From: Alphaproteobacteria bacterium
GTDB lineage: Bacteria > Pseudomonadota > Alphaproteobacteria > Geminicoccales > Geminicoccaceae
DNA length: 36,124 nucleotides
Assembly: GCA_027045875.1 (NCBI GenBank)
Contig: JALUAG010000097.1
Coordinates: forward strand, 1 to 36,124
Reading direction: 5' to 3'
The stretch's first letter is position 1, and the number at the start of each line of letters is the position of its first letter. Of the stretch, positions 9,955 to 18,519 are shown piece by piece. The notes below the pieces were generated by a model. It was not told where the DNA came from and made no database searches. It worked only from the letters and a program-made list of their open reading frames with translations. Both the position numbers and the translations under genes were made by a program.

Positions 9955-10111
9955 GCATCGATGCGGTCGGATGTGGCCTCCGGCCGGCCGATCGTTTAGC
10001 GTCGGGCCGACGCCCTGTCCACCGGTCAGGGCGACACCGCGGTGCGCGCGCGGGCCAGGCCCGGCGGCCGCGGGTTCGCGGAAACGGTGCAGGACGCCCG
10101 GGAGGCGGCGG

Positions 10112-11068
10112 ATGTTCGATCGACGCGCGCTCGAGGATGCGGCCGAAACGGTCTACCGCGCCCTCGGGCCCACCCCCCAGTATCGCTGGCCGCTGCTGGC
10201 CGAGCGCTGCGGCGCGGAGGTCTGGGTCAAGCACGAGAACCACACCCCGGTGGGTGCCTTCAAGGTGCGGGGCGGGCTCGTCTTCATGGCCGGCCTCGCC
10301 CGCCGCGGCGGCTCGTCGCAGGGCCTCGTCACCGCCACCCGCGGCAACCACGGCCAGAGCCTGGCCTTCGCCGGCCGCCACCACGGCATCCCCGTGACCA
10401 TCGTCGTCCCCCACGGCAACAGCCGCGAGAAGAACGCGGCCATGCGCGCGCTGGGGGCCGAGCTCGTGGAAGCGGGACGCGATTTCGACGCCGCCCGGGA
10501 GACCGCGGAACGCCTCGCCGCCGAGCGCGGTCTGACGCTCGCCCCCTCCTTCCACCCCGATCTCGTGCGCGGGGTGGCCACCTACGCGCGGGAGCTGTTC
10601 GCGGCCGTCCCCGATCTCGATGCGGTCTACGCGCCGATCGGCCTCGGTTCGGGGATCTGCGGCCTGATCGGGGTGCGGGATCTCCTCGGCCTGCGCACCG
10701 AGATCGTGGGCGTGGTGGCGGCCCGCGCCCCCTGCTACGCCCGCTCCCTCGAGGCCGGTCGCCCGGTGGCCACCGACCGCGCCGACACCATCGCCGACGG
10801 CATGGCGGTGCGGGTGCCCGATCCCGAGGCCCTCACGGTCATGCGGCGCGGGCTCGCGCGGGTGGTGACGGTGGAGGAAGAGGAGATCGCGGCGGCGATG
10901 CGCCACTACTGGACCGACACCCACAACCTCGCCGAAGGGGCGGGTGCGGCGCCGCTCGCCGCCCTCCTCCGCGAACGGGAACGGATGCGCGGGCGCCGGG
11001 TGGCGCTGGTGCTGTCCGGCGGCAACGTCGATCTCGCCCTGTTCGCGCGCCTGCTCGGTCAGTCGTAG
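10112..11068 (+). CDS. threonine/serine dehydratase-like PLP enzyme (fold type II)
   Basis: This 318-residue protein of the tryptophan-synthase-beta PLP superfamily has the Schiff-base lysine in HENHTPVGAFKVRGG (Lys51), ATRGNHGQS for the substrate carboxylate, IGLGSGICG for the PLP phosphate, and LSGGN near the C terminus, where the PLP ring nitrogen is contacted. This layout is that of biosynthetic/catabolic threonine dehydratases and of L-serine or hydroxyaspartate ammonia-lyases; no ACT regulatory domain is present. The ATG at 10112 was chosen for the GGAGG at 10101-10105; a longer frame from 9971 has no support. It converges on map with a 10-base overlap. Which hydroxyamino acid it deaminates is not known. 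Confidence 0.85.
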   Translation: MFDRRALEDAAETVYRALGPTPQYRWPLLAERCGAEVWVKHENHTPVGAFKVRGGLVFMAGLARRGGSSQGLVTATRGNHGQSLAFAGRHHGIPVTIVVPHGNSREKNAAMRALGAELVEAGRDFDAARETAERLAAERGLTLAPSFHPDLVRGVATYARELFAAVPDLDAVYAPIGLGSGICGLIGVRDLLGLRTEIVGVVAARAPCYARSLEAGRPVATDRADTIADGMAVRVPDPEALTVMRRGLARVVTVEEEEIAAAMRHYWTDTHNLAEGAGAAPLAALLRERERMRGRRVALVLSGGNVDLALFARLLGQS

Positions 11069-11889
11069 GGGGGCTTGTGCCATCCCTTCGGAGAGAGGGT
11101 GAACACCTCGACCCCGTCCTCGGTCACCCCCACCGTGTGCTCGAACTGGGCGGACAGCGAACGGTCGCGGGTGACGGTGGTCCAGCCGTCGCCCAGGATC
11201 TTCACCTCCGGCCGGCCGGCGTTGATCATCGGCTCGATGGTGAACAGCATGCCCGGCACCAGCAGGAGGCCCTCGCCCGGCCGGCCGTAATGCCGCACCT
11301 CGGGGGCGTCGTGGAACACCCGGCCGAGACCGTGGCCGACGAAATCGCGCACCACCGAGAAGCGGTTCCGTTCCGCCACCGTCTGGATGGCGTGACCGAC
11401 GTCGCCCAGGGTGGCGCCGGGACGCACCGCGCGGATCCCCGCCCACATGGCCTCGAAGGTCACCTCGACGAGCTTGCGCGCCTTCACCGGGACCCGCTCG
11501 CCGACGAGGAACATGCGGCTCGTGTCGCCGTACCAGCCGTCGAGGATCACGGTCACGTCGATGTTGACGATGTCCCCCTCGCGCAGGGTCTTGTCGTCGC
11601 TGGGGATGCCGTGGTTGACGACGTGGTTGACCGAGATGCAGCAGCTCTTGGGATAGCCCCGGTAGCCGAGGGTGGCCGGGACGCCGCCGTGCTCGCGCAT
11701 GAAGGCGTCGACGATGCGGTCGAGCTCGCCGGTGGTGACGCCGGGACGCACATGGGGCGTGACATGGTCGAGGGTGGCCGCCGCCAGCCGCCCCGCCCGG
11801 TGCATGGCGGCGAACTCCTCGGGGCCGTAGAGGGGCACGGGCTTGCCGGTGCCCGCCTTGTCGATGATGGGTTTGGTGCTGCGCTTCAA
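11059..11889 (-). CDS. map: type I methionine aminopeptidase
   Basis: This 276-residue metalloprotease removes N-terminal methionine. The five metal ligands are visible: Asp in NIDVTVILDG, Asp in WYGDTSRMF, His in VGHGLGRVFHDAP, Glu in FTIEPM and Glu in AQFEHTV. His in NHGIPSDDK is the substrate-contacting residue. It is the last gene of a minus-strand run after the 2-hydroxyacid dehydrogenase, 19 bases away. The length, with a short N-terminal extension before the catalytic fold, is normal for type I enzymes. The C-terminal end overlaps the dehydratase gene by 10 bases. Confidence 0.95.
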   Translation of the reverse strand: MKRSTKPIIDKAGTGKPVPLYGPEEFAAMHRAGRLAAATLDHVTPHVRPGVTTGELDRIVDAFMREHGGVPATLGYRGYPKSCCISVNHVVNHGIPSDDKTLREGDIVNIDVTVILDGWYGDTSRMFLVGERVPVKARKLVEVTFEAMWAGIRAVRPGATLGDVGHAIQTVAERNRFSVVRDFVGHGLGRVFHDAPEVRHYGRPGEGLLLVPGMLFTIEPMINAGRPEVKILGDGWTTVTRDRSLSAQFEHTVGVTEDGVEVFTLSPKGWHKPPYD

Positions 11890-11908
11890 GTTCGGGATTC
11901 CGTGACAG

Positions 11909-12895
11909 TCAGTCGGCGGTTCCGGTGATCACCTCGGGGTTGAGAAGCCGCCCGTCCCCGGGATCCAGGCCGCGCATCAGGGACAGGATGTTGTCGACGC
12001 ACACCGTCGCCATGCGCCGCACGGCGTCCTCGCTCAGGCCTGCGATATGGGGCGAAAGGACCAGGTTGTCGAGTTCCAGAAGGGGCGAACCGGCCGGCGG
12101 CTCGCACCACATGACGTCGAGGCCGGCGCCGGCGATGCGTCCCTCGCGCAGGGCCTCGACGAGGGCCGGTTCGTCCACCACGCCGCCGCGGGCGGTGTTG
12201 ATGAGGAACGCCGAGGGGCGCATGAGGGCGAGCCGTTCGGCGTTCATGAAACCTTCGGTTTCGGGGGTCAGCGGCAGATGCAGGGAGACGAAATCGGCCT
12301 CGGCGAGGAGACGCTCCACCGGTGCCGGCTCGGCGCCCGCGGCCACGATCTCCTCCGCCGCCACCAGCGGATCGCGAACCAGGATGCGCATCCCGAAGCC
12401 CCGGCAGCGGCGCGCCAGCGCCCGACCGATGCGGCCGAAACCGAGGATCCCGACGGTGGTGCCGAAGAGGCCGAGATGGGTGCCGGTGCGCCAGCGGCCC
12501 TCCCGCACCCCGCGGTCGTTGGCGAGGATGCGGTGGGCCAGCGCCGCCATCAGCGCGAAGGCATGGTCGGCGACCGCCTCGTGGTTGGCGCCGAAGGCCA
12601 TCGCCACCGCCACCCGGTGGCGGCTGGCGGCGGCGAGATCGACGGCGTCGTGGCCGACCCCGAAGCGGGCCACGATCCTGAGCTCGGGTGCCGCCGCGAA
12701 CACCGCCTCGTCGTAGGGTTCGGTGCCGGCCACGGTGGCCACCACTCCGGGCAGGCGGGCCAGGAGCGCCTCGCGGGTCAGCGCCCGGCCGCTGTCGTTG
12801 AAGAGGAGGGCGAAACCCGCCTCGCGGAGCGGGGCGAACAGCACCCGGTGCGCCTCCGGCAGCGGAATGGCGACGAGGATGCGGGAGGCGGTCAC
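11909..12895 (-). CDS. D-isomer-specific 2-hydroxyacid dehydrogenase
   Basis: This 328-residue NAD-dependent dehydrogenase has the dinucleotide motif GILGFGRIGRALARR, the arginine in NTARGGVVDEPAL, the glutamate in WCEPPAG, and the catalytic His in LSPHIAG. It should reduce a 2-keto acid to a D-2-hydroxy acid or do the reverse. The start is GTG at 12895, 9 bases after the amidase stop, so it is probably co-transcribed with the amidase and GatC-like gene. It most resembles glyoxylate/hydroxypyruvate or phosphoglycerate-type members; the exact substrate cannot be assigned. Confidence 0.88.
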   Translation of the reverse strand: MTASRILVAIPLPEAHRVLFAPLREAGFALLFNDSGRALTREALLARLPGVVATVAGTEPYDEAVFAAAPELRIVARFGVGHDAVDLAAASRHRVAVAMAFGANHEAVADHAFALMAALAHRILANDRGVREGRWRTGTHLGLFGTTVGILGFGRIGRALARRCRGFGMRILVRDPLVAAEEIVAAGAEPAPVERLLAEADFVSLHLPLTPETEGFMNAERLALMRPSAFLINTARGGVVDEPALVEALREGRIAGAGLDVMWCEPPAGSPLLELDNLVLSPHIAGLSEDAVRRMATVCVDNILSLMRGLDPGDGRLLNPEVITGTAD

Positions 12896-12904
12896 GGTCC
12901 GACC

Positions 12905-14338
12905 TCAGGCCGCGGCGAGGGCGGAGAAGGGCGGCACCCGGCGCCCGTGGCCGGTGGCCCGTTCGAAGGCGTGGCAGGCCCGCAGCACGCGCGCCTCGGC
13001 GAAGGGGCGGCCGACGATCTGCAGCCCCAGCGGCAGCCCCTCCTCGTCGAAGCCCATCGGCACCGAGGCGGCGGGCAGGCCCAGATAGTTGAAGGGGGCG
13101 ACGCAGGCGGTGAGGCGGTTGGCGAGGGCGACGAACCGTGCATCGCCGCCGGTGTCGGTCTCGACGATCGGCGGCGCGCCCGAGACGGCGGTGGGCAGGA
13201 CGAGGAGGTCGGCATCCGACAGGAGCTCGCGGCAGATCCGCGCCAGCATCTCGCCGCGGGCCGCGAGGGCACGGGCGTAGACCCCGGCCCCGATGGCGAA
13301 CCCCGGCTCCATGCGGGCGAGGGTGTGGGGGTTGAAGGCCTCGCGGCGGTTCAGCACATGCTCGCGATGGAGCGCCGCCGGCTCCGCCATGCCGATCACC
13401 CGCCGCAGCACGTTGAGGGGCTCGCCGGCGGGGAACGCGGCCTCGCGCAGCTCGGCGCCGAGATCGCGCAGCACGTCGCGCGCCTCCGCGAAGCGTCGCA
13501 GGACGATCGGCTCCGGCGCGCAGCCGAGACCGTCCACCAGGGCCAGGATGCGCTGGCCGCGGAGATCCTCGCCGAGGGCGGCCGGATAGTCCGGCACCGG
13601 CTGGTCGCCGGTGGTCGGGTCGCGCGGATCGCGGCCGGCGATCACCCGGAGCAAGAGCGCGCAGTCGGCGGCGCTGCGCGCGATGGGGCCGATGTGATCG
13701 AGGGTGAAGGAGAGCGGCATGCAGCCGGCGCGGCTGACCCGGCCATAGGTCGGCTTGATGCCCACCAGATTGCAGAAGGCGGCGGGCACGCGGATGGAGC
13801 CGCCGGTATCCGAGCCGAGGGTGGCGAAATTGAGCCGTGCCGCCACCGAGGCGGCGCCGCCGCTGGTCGAGCCACCGGTCAGCCGCGCCCGGTTCCAGGG
13901 GTTCCGCGGCGTCCCCGTCCAGGGGTTGTGGCCGGTGATGCCGAGCGCCACCTCGACCATGTGGGTGCGGCCGGCGTCGATGGCGCCGGCGGCATCCAGC
14001 CGCTCCAGCACGGTGGCCGTCACCGCGGGGCGGAACCCCGCGAACAGACGCGAGCCGCATTCGGTGAGCTCGCCCGCCCGGTAGAACATGTCCTTGTGCA
14101 CGAGCGGCACGCCGTGCAGCGGTCCGCGCAGCCGTCCGGCGGCGCGTTCGCGGTCGCAGGCCTCGGCCTCGGCCATCGCCCGCTCGGGCCACAGGCGGGC
14201 CACCGCCCCGAGTTCGCGGCCGCGCGCCTCCATCATCCCGAGCACCGCCTCGGTCACCGCCCGCGAGGAGACGCTGCCGTCGCGGATCGACGCCGCGATC
14301 TCGCAGAGGTCGCGGGAGAGGATCTCCGCGGGGGTCAT
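12905..14338 (-). CDS. amidase (amidase signature family, AtzE/GatA-like)
   Basis: This 477-residue amidase has the Ser-cisSer-Lys triad: Lys82 in PLVHKDMF, Ser157 in TGGSTSGG and Ser181 in GSDTGGSIRVPAAFC. It is cytoplasmic, with no signal peptide. The ATG at 14338 overlaps the stop of the upstream small gene as ATGA. That small partner and the lack of a GatB gene argue against a role in tRNA amidation and for a small-molecule amidohydrolase of the AtzE type, which in known cases works as a complex with AtzG. The downstream 2-hydroxyacid dehydrogenase suggests that the product may be a hydroxy or keto acid. Confidence 0.88.
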   Translation of the reverse strand: MTPAEILSRDLCEIAASIRDGSVSSRAVTEAVLGMMEARGRELGAVARLWPERAMAEAEACDRERAAGRLRGPLHGVPLVHKDMFYRAGELTECGSRLFAGFRPAVTATVLERLDAAGAIDAGRTHMVEVALGITGHNPWTGTPRNPWNRARLTGGSTSGGAASVAARLNFATLGSDTGGSIRVPAAFCNLVGIKPTYGRVSRAGCMPLSFTLDHIGPIARSAADCALLLRVIAGRDPRDPTTGDQPVPDYPAALGEDLRGQRILALVDGLGCAPEPIVLRRFAEARDVLRDLGAELREAAFPAGEPLNVLRRVIGMAEPAALHREHVLNRREAFNPHTLARMEPGFAIGAGVYARALAARGEMLARICRELLSDADLLVLPTAVSGAPPIVETDTGGDARFVALANRLTACVAPFNYLGLPAASVPMGFDEEGLPLGLQIVGRPFAEARVLRACHAFERATGHGRRVPPFSALAAA

Positions 14339-14523
14339 CGGCGCGGGTCCGGGGCCGGTTCCGCCAGCCGGTCGCGGATCACCAGATAGTCGGCGGGCTC
14401 GGCGCCGAAGGGCAGGTCCCGGGTCACCCGGTCGACGAGTCGGGTGAGCTCACGGGCGACGCGGCGCGCCTCCGGGCTCACCGGCACCGCAGCATCGGGG
14501 CGATCGGCGGCGTGTTCGCTCAT
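14335..14523 (-). CDS. small GatC/AtzG-like partner subunit of the amidase
   Basis: This 62-residue protein (MSEHAADRPDAAVPVSPEAR...) is helical, with LTRLVDRVTRDLPFGAEPAD followed by YLVIRDRLAEPAPDPRR. The pattern of one long helix, a LPFGAEPAD turn and an extended tail resembles AtzG/DUF4089 and GatC, which wrap around an amidase subunit. The stop overlaps the amidase start by 4 bases (ATGA), so a 1:1 complex is likely. The ATG at 14523 was preferred to longer frames because upstream sequence belongs to the divergent promoter region. Assignment is by pattern and context, not by strong similarity. Confidence 0.6.
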   Translation of the reverse strand: MSEHAADRPDAAVPVSPEARRVARELTRLVDRVTRDLPFGAEPADYLVIRDRLAEPAPDPRR

Positions 14524-14598
14524 CCTCTCGAGAGCTCCTCGGCTGCGCCCGACGGTACCACCTGTCGTGCTCCGGCAGAAGAGGCTATCAGCCGGAGG

Positions 14599-14627
14599 TT
14601 GGATGGCCGGGCGCCGGCGACTAGATT
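14599..14627 (+). promoter_or_regulatory. candidate promoter of the AceE-like gene
   Basis: TTGGAT (14599-14604) and TAGATT (14622-14627) are separated by 17 bases, 23 bases upstream of the ATG at 14651. It lies in the 127-base divergent region shared with the amidase operon. Confidence 0.5.
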
Positions 14628-14650
14628 GCAGCAGCAGTGCGGAGACGGAA

Positions 14651-16993
14651 ATGACATCCAGGCTCGGGCAGCCCCGGGTCGAAGCGGCAGGCCGGACGGC
14701 GCCGGATCTCGCCATGCTGCGCGAGATCGAACGCAAGCTGCTGTGGCTCGCCTGCTGGACGGTCCATCACGCCAATCACGTCCGGCCCTCCCGGGACGGG
14801 CTCAAGGTGGGCGGGCACCAGGCCTCCTGCGCTTCGGTGGCGACCATCGTCACCTCCCTCTTCTTCGACGTGCTGCGGCCGGGCGACCGCATCGCCGTCA
14901 AGCCCCACGCCGCGCCCATCTACCATGCGGCCATGTATCTTCTCGGCCAGGAACCCCTCGAGCGGCTGGTCGCCTTCCGTGCCTTCGGCGGCGCCCAGGC
15001 CTATCCCTCGCGCACCAAGGACGTCTGCGGGGTCGACTTCTCCACCGGTTCGGTGGGGCTCGGGGCGGCGATGACCCTCTTCGCCTCCCTCACCCAGGAC
15101 TTCGTGCGGCTGCGGGGAACCGTGCCCGAGGGGCGCGGCGAGGGGCGCATGGTGGCCATCCTCGGCGATGCCGAGCTGGACGAGGGCAACGTCTACGAGG
15201 CCCTGCTCGAGGGCTGGAAGTACGACGTGCGCAATCTGTGGTGGGTGATCGACTACAACCGCCAGAGCCTCGACCGGGTGGTGCCCGAACGTCTGTTCGC
15301 CAAGATCGAGCAGTTCTTCTCCACCGTCGGCTGGCGGGTGGTCACCGTCAAATACGGCAAGCGGCTGCAGGCGGCCTTCGCCCGCCCCGGCGGCGAGGCG
15401 CTCAGGGAATGGATCGACGCCTGCCCCAACGATCTCTACGCCGCCCTCACCTTCAAGGGGGGCGCCGCCTGGCGCGCCCATCTCGAGAGCGATCTCGGCC
15501 GCAACCCGGCCATCCGGGAGATCCTCGAGACCCACGACGATCGCGAGCTCGCGCGGCTGATGACCAATCTCGGCGGCCACGATCTCGAGGCCATGCTGGA
15601 GGCCTTCCACGCCGTCGAGGACGATCTGCCGCACTGCTTCATCGCCTATACGGTCAAGGGCTGGGGGCTGCCCTTCGCCGGCCACAAGGACAATCACGCC
15701 GGGCTGATGACGCCCGGGCAGATGGCCGCCTTCCGGCACGAGAACGGCGTCGCGCCGGGCGAGGAATGGTCGCCCTATGCCGGTCTCGCCGTCTCTCCGG
15801 CGGAGCTCGACGCCTTCCTCGAGCGGGTGCCCTACCGGCGCCGCACGGGACGTTACCGGGCGCCGTCCGTGGCGGTACCCGGGAGCCTGCCGCTGCCGCC
15901 GCGGCGCGCGCGCACCTCCACCCAGGAGGCCTTCGGCCGCCTCATGGGGGAGCTCGCGCGGAGCGATCTGCCGCTCGCCCGCCACATGGTGACGATCTCC
16001 CCCGACGTGACGACCTCGACCGGCCTCTCCGCCTGGGTGAGCCGCCGCGACGTCTTCAACCGCAAGGAACACGAGGACGTGTTCCGTAGCCAGCAGGTGA
16101 GCTCGCCCACCCGCTGGCGGGAGAGCCGCACCGGCCAGCATCTCGAACTCGGCATCGCCGAGAACAACCTGTTCCTCGCGCTGGCGGCCACCGGCCTCGC
16201 CCACGAGCTGTTCGGGGCGCGGCTGCTGCCGGTGGGCACCGTCTACGATCCCTTCGTTGCCCGCGGGCTCGATGCGCTCACCTACGCCTGCTACCAGGAC
16301 GCCCGCTTCGTCCTCGTGGCCACCCCCTCCGGCATCAGCCTCGCCCCGGAAGGGGGGGCGCACCAGTCGGTGGCGACGCCGCTTCTGGGCATCGGTCTGC
16401 CGGGGCTCACCTGTTTCGAACCGGCCTTCGCCGACGAGCTGGCGGTGATCCTTTGCTGGGCCTTCGCCCACATCCAGGCCGAGGACGGCGGCGCCGTCTA
16501 CCTGCGCCTCACCACGCGTCCGATCCCGCAGCCGGAACGGTCCATCGATGCGGCACTCGCGGATGCGATCCTGGCGGGCGGCTACTGGCTGGTGCCACCC
16601 GCCGCCGGTGCCGAGCTCGCCATCGCCTTCGCCGGTGCGGTGGCCCCCGAGGCGCGCGAGGCCTTCGAGGCGGTGCGGGAGGACATCCCGGGGGCGGGGC
16701 TCTTGTGCGTCACCTCGGCCGACCGGCTGCACGCCGACTGGAAGGAACGGGGGCGGCAATCGCACCTCGCCACCCTGCTCGCGCCGATGGCCCGAAACGC
16801 GGCGCTGGTGACCGTGCTCGACGGCCACCCGGCGACCCTCGCCTGGCTCGGCGCGGCGCGCGGTCTGCGCACCTATCCCCTGGGCGTCACCCGCTTCGGC
16901 CAGTCCGGCGACATTCCCGATCTCTACCGGCACTACGGGATCGACGCCGAGGCGGTGCTCGATGCCTGCGCCCGCGCCTGCCTCGGCGCCTGA
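14651..16993 (+). CDS. transketolase/pyruvate dehydrogenase E1 (AceE-like) TPP enzyme
   Basis: This 780-residue TPP enzyme is built like homodimeric pyruvate dehydrogenase E1: an N-terminal TPP domain with GGHQAS (54-59), the TPP/Mg motif LGDAELDEGN (171-180) and DYNRQS (201-206), then a pyrimidine domain with ELGIAENNLFLALAATGL (catalytic Glu), ATPSGISLAPEGGAHQS and FEPAFADELAVIL, and a C-terminal domain. It is about 100 residues shorter than E. coli AceE (887). The GDG of the TPP motif reads GDA. No lipoyl acyltransferase (E2) or E3 gene lies nearby, so it may not work in a classical complex. The ATG at 14651 has GGAG 6 bases upstream; a reading from 14444 would overlap the divergent gene. 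The true substrate (2-keto acid or ketose) is open. Confidence 0.82.
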   Translation: MTSRLGQPRVEAAGRTAPDLAMLREIERKLLWLACWTVHHANHVRPSRDGLKVGGHQASCASVATIVTSLFFDVLRPGDRIAVKPHAAPIYHAAMYLLGQEPLERLVAFRAFGGAQAYPSRTKDVCGVDFSTGSVGLGAAMTLFASLTQDFVRLRGTVPEGRGEGRMVAILGDAELDEGNVYEALLEGWKYDVRNLWWVIDYNRQSLDRVVPERLFAKIEQFFSTVGWRVVTVKYGKRLQAAFARPGGEALREWIDACPNDLYAALTFKGGAAWRAHLESDLGRNPAIREILETHDDRELARLMTNLGGHDLEAMLEAFHAVEDDLPHCFIAYTVKGWGLPFAGHKDNHAGLMTPGQMAAFRHENGVAPGEEWSPYAGLAVSPAELDAFLERVPYRRRTGRYRAPSVAVPGSLPLPPRRARTSTQEAFGRLMGELARSDLPLARHMVTISPDVTTSTGLSAWVSRRDVFNRKEHEDVFRSQQVSSPTRWRESRTGQHLELGIAENNLFLALAATGLAHELFGARLLPVGTVYDPFVARGLDALTYACYQDARFVLVATPSGISLAPEGGAHQSVATPLLGIGLPGLTCFEPAFADELAVILCWAFAHIQAEDGGAVYLRLTTRPIPQPERSIDAALADAILAGGYWLVPPAAGAELAIAFAGAVAPEAREAFEAVREDIPGAGLLCVTSADRLHADWKERGRQSHLATLLAPMARNAALVTVLDGHPATLAWLGAARGLRTYPLGVTRFGQSGDIPDLYRHYGIDAEAVLDACARACLGA

Positions 16994-16999
16994 GGCCGC

Positions 17000-17959
17000 T
17001 CACAGCCAGCCGCGGCGGCGGAAGTAGCGGTAGGGCAGGATCGCCGACAGCACCATCAGCAGCAGCGCCAGGGGGTAGGCGAGGGGCCAGTCGAGTTCCG
17101 GCATGTGGCGGAAGTTCATGCCGTAGATGCTGGCGATCAGGGTCGGCGGCATGAAGACCAGGGCCATCACCGAGAAGATCTTGACGATGTTGTTCTGCTC
17201 GATGTTGACGAGGCCGAGAACGGCATCGAGCAGGAAACCGATCTTGCCGCTGACGAAGCTCGCGTAGTCGGCCAGCGAACGGATGTCGCGGGCGAGGGTA
17301 TCGAGCCGTTCGCGCGGCAGCCGGTGGCGATCGGCGATCCCTTCGAGAAAGGCCAGGACGAGCTCGAAGGAGACCAGGGATTCGCGGAGCCGCGAGGCGC
17401 CGTCGCCGGCCCGTCCGATTTCCTGCAAGAGCGGGCGGAAGCCGCGGTCGCCGCCCGCGTGCGAGCCGCGGTCGAGCACGTCGCGTGCCACCCCGTCGAC
17501 GCGGTTGGCGACCCGCTCCAGGAGATCGGCCGTCTGGTCGATCGTCGTCTCGAGGAGCGCCAGCAGCACCTCTTCGGGTGCGCCTTCGGCGCCCGCGAGG
17601 CGGCGGGTCGGCACCAGGCGGAAAGCGGGAAGATCGGCGTAGCGCTGGGTCACCAGCCGGTTCCGGCCCAGCACGAAGGCCACGGGTGTCGTCCGCAGGC
17701 CCTCGCGCTCGCCGCCGGTCGCCACCTGCAGGGTGAGGAAGAGCACCCCCTCCTCCTCGCGGGCGCGGCTCGAGGCCTCGATCTCCTCCATGTGGGCCCG
17801 GTCCGGCAGTGCCAGCCCGGTGACCCGGGCGAGGGCCTGCCGCTCGGCCTCCCCGGGCTCCCGCAGATCGACCCATACCGCACCCGCGGGCGGCGCTTCC
17901 CCGGCGGCGAGGGGATGGGCGGCGAGGCGGCCGTCTTCGGGGAGATAGGCTGTGATCAT
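17000..17959 (-). CDS. CorA/ZntB-type divalent cation channel
   Basis: This 319-residue protein has a long cytoplasmic alpha/beta and helical domain, then two C-terminal membrane helices. The channel signature YGMNF is at about 279-283, after the first TM (IFSVMALVFMPPTLIASIYG), and the second TM is LAYPLALLLMVLSAILPY. It ends in a short basic tail, RYFRRRGWL. It forms a pentameric Mg2+/Co2+ or Zn2+ channel; the loop after GMN is short and MPEL-like as in CorA. The ATG at 17959 was chosen because GGAGG lies just upstream; the longer reading is not supported. It converges on the AceE-like gene with 6 bases between stops. Confidence 0.9.
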   Translation of the reverse strand: MITAYLPEDGRLAAHPLAAGEAPPAGAVWVDLREPGEAERQALARVTGLALPDRAHMEEIEASSRAREEEGVLFLTLQVATGGEREGLRTTPVAFVLGRNRLVTQRYADLPAFRLVPTRRLAGAEGAPEEVLLALLETTIDQTADLLERVANRVDGVARDVLDRGSHAGGDRGFRPLLQEIGRAGDGASRLRESLVSFELVLAFLEGIADRHRLPRERLDTLARDIRSLADYASFVSGKIGFLLDAVLGLVNIEQNNIVKIFSVMALVFMPPTLIASIYGMNFRHMPELDWPLAYPLALLLMVLSAILPYRYFRRRGWL

Positions 17960-18038
17960 CGCGCCCTCCACGCTGCCGGACGGCCTCCGACCGCGCCGCC
18001 GGGAGGTGGACAGCCGGGCGGCGACCGCGCAACCTGAC

Positions 18039-18055
18039 GCCGGATCATATCCGGC
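18039..18055. promoter_or_regulatory. inverted repeat in front of the decarboxylase-like gene
   Basis: GCCGGAT (18039-18045), CAT, ATCCGGC (18049-18055) is a perfect 7-bp inverted repeat that ends right before the ribosome site GGAGGG (18057-18061). It lies in the divergent corA/decarboxylase region. It could be an operator or an RNA hairpin limiting ribosome access. Confidence 0.35.
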
Positions 18056-18065
18056 GGAGGGACGC

Positions 18066-18455
18066 ATGGACAGGGAACGGTTCGAGAAGGGGCTCGCCAA
18101 GCGCAAGCAGGTGCTGGGCGCGGACTATGTGGAAAAGGCGCTGGCGGCGGCCGACGATTTCAGCCGCCCCTGGCAGGAGTTCCTGACCGAATACTGCTGG
18201 GGCACCTGCTGGGGCCACGAGGTGCTGACCGACCGCGAGCGCAGCATCCTCAACCTCGGCATGCTCGCCGCCCAGGGCCGGATGCACGAGTTCGGGCTGC
18301 ATTTCCGCGGCGCCGTCCGCAACGGTCTCTCGCGCGAGGAGCTGCGCGCCATCCTGATCCAGATCTCCGTCTACTGCGGCGTGCCCACCGGGGTCGAATG
18401 CTTCCGCGTCGCCCGCGAGATCTTCGCCGAGATGGACGGGGACGGAGGGAGGTGA
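18066..18455 (+). CDS. carboxymuconolactone decarboxylase family protein
   Basis: This 129-residue all-helical protein is of the 4-carboxymuconolactone decarboxylase (PcaC) type, with RERSILNLGMLAAQGRMHEF (the core helix) and EELRAILIQISVYCGVPTGVECF followed by a terminal helix. Real PcaC removes CO2 in the beta-ketoadipate pathway, but many relatives have other or unknown roles. Cys residues (EYCWGTCWGH, SVYCG) do not form the AhpD CxxC pair. The ATG at 18066 follows GGAGGG by 5 bases. No pca genes are nearby, so the true substrate is unknown. Confidence 0.85.
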   Translation: MDRERFEKGLAKRKQVLGADYVEKALAAADDFSRPWQEFLTEYCWGTCWGHEVLTDRERSILNLGMLAAQGRMHEFGLHFRGAVRNGLSREELRAILIQISVYCGVPTGVECFRVAREIFAEMDGDGGR

Positions 18456-18462
18456 CCCCGGT

Positions 18463-18490
18463 CGGGCGCGGAGCGCTCCGTTCGCGCCCG
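18463..18490. terminator. stem-loop after the decarboxylase-like gene
   Basis: CGGGCGCG (18463-18470) pairs with CGCGCCCG (18483-18490), and the 12-base loop itself begins with the region of the palindrome GGAGCGCTCC. It starts 8 bases after the stop codon. No T run is present. Confidence 0.45.
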
Positions 18491-18519
18491 TCGGCCGCCG
18501 AAGGCTGGGCGGGGGAGGG

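Noticed and set aside
17000-17959. CorA gene as a type III-B CRISPR accessory effector (CorA of SAM-AMP signalling)
   Set aside because: CorA-type effectors do occur with Cmr systems, but this gene is about 14 kb from cmr6, on the far side of the hut and ABC operons, and has no NrN or phosphodiesterase partner. It reads as an ordinary ion channel.
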